In this document: positions 61,663 through 64,000 of the stretch, piece by piece
Numbering within the stretch: the first letter of the stretch is position 1
Layout of the letters: every line of letters begins with the position of its first letter
Assembly: GCA_030028905.1 (NCBI GenBank)
Contig: JALDYZ010000002.1
Span: 620,001 to 684,000 of the forward strand
Direction of reading: 5' to 3'
Source of the DNA: Ferirhizobium litorale
GTDB taxonomy: Bacteria; Pseudomonadota; Alphaproteobacteria; Rhizobiales; Rhizobiaceae
Length of the DNA stretch: 64,000 bases
Notes under the pieces: model-generated
What the model saw: only the letters and a program-made list of their open reading frames with translations
Databases searched by the model: none
Told to the model about the DNA's origin: nothing
Translations under genes and position numbers: made by a program

Positions 61663-62344
61663 TGACGGCCTCCTTCAATCCCCTGCTCGGATCGATCGGT
61701 TTGCCGATCTCATCGCCCCATTCGCACAGTTTAGTTGTCGTGACGCCACCCGCGGTCACTGTGGTTAAGTCGCAATGGCCACCAACGAGAAAAAGGTCTC
61801 TCCTGGAGCCGGGAATCCGCGATGCCTTCTTGCGCATGGCAGTCATTACCGCAGCGCCGTGCCTTAGCGGAAAATCGGCCTCCAGGGCGGCTTCTGGCTG
61901 AATACCGAGGTGGGCAAGCTCTCCCCAACCGATAACCGGCCCCGCAAGGATCTGTTCTCCGAGGGGGATCAGTTTGAACGTGGGGACTTTCCAATGCTTG
62001 TGACAGGCCACGACAAAATGAACAGCGCCTTGCGTTTCTGACCAAGCGGCTATCAGGAATTCGAAATCCCGATCGCCGCGGATCGCCATGCCATCGAAGA
62101 ACACCTGAAACGCCCGCAGAACATCATCGACCGTCTCGGCGTCTTCCGCGGCAACGCACATTTCGGTGATGGTTTCGAACGTTTCAAGACCGTTTAGGCC
62201 CCTGCCGGTGATGGCGACAGGCAACGTGTCAAGCGAAATCACCTTGCTAGATACCGCGACAAGGCTGCCGTCTGCGGAATACCAGCCGGCATCGGTCAAC
62301 AACCGGACGCAATCGGCATACTTGAAACTGAAAAATGCGCTCAC
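61655..62344 (-). CDS. Putative Ntn-hydrolase (proteasome/HslV-like fold) in phage module
   Basis: Start chosen at GTG 62344, which overlaps the upstream stop by four bases (GTGA). The 229-residue product reads MSAFFSFKYADCVRLLTDAG, then WYSADGSLVAVSSKVISLDT. After Met removal Ser is residue 1, Asp is residue 17 and Lys is residue 33; Gly is at 46 and 48 (ITGRG). These positions equal the catalytic Thr1/Asp17/Lys33 and nearby Gly of proteasome beta and HslV. The later FEFLIAAWSETQGAVHFVVA strand pair fits the fold. Thr-to-Ser at the nucleophile is the main departure. Fold assignment is inference from these residues. Confidence 0.6.
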   Translation of the reverse strand: MSAFFSFKYADCVRLLTDAGWYSADGSLVAVSSKVISLDTLPVAITGRGLNGLETFETITEMCVAAEDAETVDDVLRAFQVFFDGMAIRGDRDFEFLIAAWSETQGAVHFVVACHKHWKVPTFKLIPLGEQILAGPVIGWGELAHLGIQPEAALEADFPLRHGAAVMTAMRKKASRIPGSRRDLFLVGGHCDLTTVTAGGVTTTKLCEWGDEIGKPIDPSRGLKEAVNV

Positions 62345-62976
62345 AAGCAAGATCCTTTCGGTAGCTGGGAATTTACCGCGGAGGGCGCCAGCCAATCGGA
62401 TGCAAACCCGCCTATACGCGCACGAAGCGCTTCGACCGCCTCACGTGTCGGATTGCCGTTCGAAGCCTTAACCAAGCCCTTCCATGCGGCTTCCTCCTCA
62501 GCGCACCACCACACAAGAGGCGCCATGCCGGGATTGGGATAGTTGGCGCGCACCCGCTCCCAATCTTGCGCTGTTGGTTTTGGCTTGCCACGGGGGCGCC
62601 ACCAAAACACGTCGCGCCAGGCTTCGTGCGCTTCCGTTTTGTCGATCTCGCCGGCGGAGGCCGCGATAGCCTTCTTGACACGCTCCGCCCGCGTCCTGGG
62701 CGCCGTGGATGCGCCCCGATACAGCAGCTCGTGCAATCGCCGCCGCTCAGCGCTTGCCGTCGTCGTGGCCCTACTGGCTGCGAGTTTCGATGCTGGTTCA
62801 ACCGCCTTTTCCGCCTCCCGGAGCGCCTGCAGCCGACTGTCGGAGCGAACGAAATCTGCGATCAGGTCGGCGCGGAGAGACACGTCAACGCCCGCATTCG
62901 CAAGGGTTTTCGCGTGCTTCCGAAAGGCTTTCTTCTCGGAGCGGGACAGGTTGGAAGGTGGTTCAATCATGGTCAC
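62341..62976 (-). CDS. Phage-region protein, unknown (N-terminus weakly like P27 terminase small subunit)
   Basis: A 211-residue basic protein: helical N-terminus (LSRSEKKAFRKHAKTLANAG, LIADFVRSDSRLQALREAEK), Ala/Thr/Arg-rich middle and a Trp-rich part (EAWRDVFWWRPRGKP, PLVWWCAEEEAAWKGL). The N-terminus weakly resembles P27-type terminase small subunits, but the gene lies downstream of the capsid gene, not before a large terminase, so the name is withheld. GTG at 62976 follows AGGGAA; ATG at 62970 is possible. Confidence 0.5.
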   Translation of the reverse strand: MTMIEPPSNLSRSEKKAFRKHAKTLANAGVDVSLRADLIADFVRSDSRLQALREAEKAVEPASKLAASRATTTASAERRRLHELLYRGASTAPRTRAERVKKAIAASAGEIDKTEAHEAWRDVFWWRPRGKPKPTAQDWERVRANYPNPGMAPLVWWCAEEEAAWKGLVKASNGNPTREAVEALRARIGGFASDWLAPSAVNSQLPKGSCL

Positions 62977-63081
62977 GGATTTTTTCCCTGAAAATCAACA
63001 GTTTCTGCGCGTGTCACCCCTGCGGTTGTGGCCTAGTCAATTCTAGGGTTTTTCGGGGGTGCCCGCCCCTTGCGATGAGGT

Positions 63082-63120
63082 GCGGAGCGCCTGGGAAAAC
63101 CCCGAAACCCGGCGCTCCGC
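63082..63120. repeat. Perfect 10-bp inverted repeat in phage intergenic gap
   Basis: GCGGAGCGCC (63082-63091) and GGCGCTCCGC (63111-63120), loop 19. It lies in the 175-bp gap (62,977-63,151) that breaks the operon into two parts, so it may act as a terminator or operator; there is no U-tract on the minus strand. Confidence 0.5.
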
Positions 63121-63151
63121 CTGCAATGCGCCCGTCTTGCCCGACAGCGCA

Positions 63152-63331
63152 TCACTGAAGTGTCGTGGTCGGTGCCGTTGGTGCTGATAGGTGCCTGACC
63201 ACGGCTATAATCAGCATTTCTATTTCGCTGTCGGAGAGAGGTCTGCCCGCTTTGTGTTCGACCTGGGTCCAGGCTGACATAATCGCAAGCTTCACCTCGT
63301 TGGTTATCTCCACCCCACAGATAGTCCTCAT
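63152..63331 (-). CDS. Small phage-region protein (59 residues)
   Basis: A short frame read directly: MRTICGVEITNEVKLAIMSA, then WTQVEHKAGRPLSDSEIEML, with a Thr/Pro-rich end. Its ATG overlaps the preceding stop by four bases (ATGA) and AAGGA stands eight bases upstream, both supporting a real gene. No family recognised. Confidence 0.6.
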   Translation of the reverse strand: MRTICGVEITNEVKLAIMSAWTQVEHKAGRPLSDSEIEMLIIAVVRHLSAPTAPTTTLQ

Positions 63332-63549
63332 AGCGTTGTCCTTGCCGTTAGAGCCCTGACGCGATACCGGGGCTTGTCGCCCTTCGACAGCGATGCGAAG
63401 CGAGATTCAATTTCTGCCATTTGGGCGCGGTGCTGCTCTGCCAGCCGTTGGCGCTCGACACGAAGTTCTGCGAGAGCTTTCGCGGTCGCATCCGTGCACG
63501 CATCAGCCAGGGCCTTGAATTGGCTTTCCGTGACCATGTCGCTCACCAT
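63328..63549 (-). CDS. Small coiled-coil phage-region protein
   Basis: A 73-residue protein, charged and helical throughout (KALADACTDATAKALAELRV, RQRLAEQHRAQMAEIESRFA), likely a coiled coil. ATG at 63549 overlaps the capsid stop by seven bases; a second ATG at 63537 could also be used. Overlap with both neighbours indicates tight co-translation with the capsid gene. Confidence 0.6.
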   Translation of the reverse strand: MVSDMVTESQFKALADACTDATAKALAELRVERQRLAEQHRAQMAEIESRFASLSKGDKPRYRVRALTARTTL

Positions 63550-64000
63550 GTCGCTGCTTCGAGGTAGGCGACGGCGTTTGTTCGGCGCTTGGCCCAGGCC
63601 AGGTCCATGATGACCCTCAGCGCCATGCTCGCCGTTTGCCATAGGCTGCGAACCGGATCAGCTACGCCACCGCTGGAAATAGGAAGCGGCGTATCCGACA
63701 TGTGCACGGTTGCCTGCTCGGTAAATTCTAGGTCGGGCATGCTGTCGACTGCGGAGATGATGGACGCGGGGTCAACGGCAATAACGCGACCCGCCGGGAC
63801 GGCTGCGCTGGTTGCTATGTCCATGCTGGATGTGAGAAGCGGCGCCCGGACCTTGAGACGAATCGCGCGCTCCGGCGCCATGATGAACAAAACTTGACCG
63901 GATCCGCCATTCGCGGTGATGGCCGTGCCGAGCGCGATCAGATCCTCCTCGATTGCAACCTGGTCGCCACCACCGTAGCCGCTCAACGCGGATACGCCAT
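63543..64000 (-). CDS. Phage major capsid protein (HK97 fold), C-terminal part; gene continues beyond window
   Basis: The frame stays open to the window edge, so only the last ~151 residues are seen. They show the HK97-type capsid C-terminal pattern: QVLFIMAPERAIRLKVRAPL, VPAGRVIAVDPASIISAVDS, EQATVHMSDTPLPI and DPVRSLWQTASMALRVIMDL before AWAKR...VAYLEAATW. This is the clearest evidence that the region right of tRNA-Gln is phage-derived. Confidence 0.75.
   Translation of the reverse strand, partial: GVSALSGYGGGDQVAIEEDLIALGTAITANGGSGQVLFIMAPERAIRLKVRAPLLTSSMDIATSAAVPAGRVIAVDPASIISAVDSMPDLEFTEQATVHMSDTPLPISSGGVADPVRSLWQTASMALRVIMDLAWAKRRTNAVAYLEAATW

Noticed and set aside
62341..62976. Terminase small subunit
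   Set aside because: Only a weak N-terminal resemblance, and the position downstream of the capsid gene does not fit.

Overview
The window is GC-rich chromosomal DNA from an alphaproteobacterium, most likely a member of the Rhizobiaceae (Sinorhizobium/Ensifer/Rhizobium type). The evidence is gene content and order: a CIRCE-controlled groES-groEL pair, short-form HisG with the regulatory subunit HisZ next to hisS, glcDEF, UDP-glucose dehydrogenase followed by UDP-glucuronate 4-epimerase (the rkpK/lpsL pair of rhizobia), tandem L,D-transpeptidases, DUF1127 beside a LysR regulator, and dispersed palindromic intergenic repeats. The species is not resolved.

Layout. Bases 1-13,300 hold the end of a Kef-type antiporter, a patatin, rRNA/tRNA modification and tRNA charging genes (rsmD, rluB, tadA, ileS), ribF, a HAD phosphatase and a coupled chrB-chrA chromate pair. 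groES-groEL follow (13,581-15,588), then about 950 bp without a convincing gene. From 16.5 to 22.2 kb lie a PAS protein, DoxX, GFA protein, the hisS-hisZ-hisG run and a DUF305 protein. From 22.4 to 28.9 kb lie a cysteine hydrolase, a DEAD-box helicase, a HAD hydrolase, tag, two L,D-transpeptidases and a 44-residue lipoprotein. glcDEF with a divergent LysR gene comes next, then a formyltransferase/PHP pair divergent from ugd and the epimerase gene. From 38.6 to 58.6 kb there is mixed housekeeping: DUF3422, GntR, macrodomain, Nudix, Pit transporter, rsmE, gshA, DUF937, DUF1127/LysR, OsmC, a Tat-exported dienelactone hydrolase, MAPEG, guaB, a Tat-exported metallo-beta-lactamase-fold enzyme, MFS exporter, VOC protein, rlmE and Ppx/GppA.

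At 58,874-58,947 a tRNA-Gln(CTG) gene marks a boundary. Beyond it the sequence becomes accessory. First come gene-poor DNA with two similar tandem units, each ending in a terminator, and tiny membrane-protein ORFs. Then a compact minus-strand set of overlapping genes leads back from the C-terminal part of an HK97-type major capsid protein at the right edge. I read this as the left end of a prophage or phage-derived element. No integrase and no second attachment site are visible.

The most unusual item is in that element. Gene 61,655-62,344, read from a GTG that overlaps the upstream stop, encodes a protein whose residues after Met removal place Ser1, Asp17 and Lys33 exactly where proteasome beta subunits and HslV have Thr1, Asp17 and Lys33. 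The next gene looks like a beta-grasp (ubiquitin-like) domain followed by membrane helices, recalling lambda tail protein gpI. I infer a phage module that pairs a proteasome-fold hydrolase with a ubiquitin-like partner. All family calls come from reading motifs; no database search was run.
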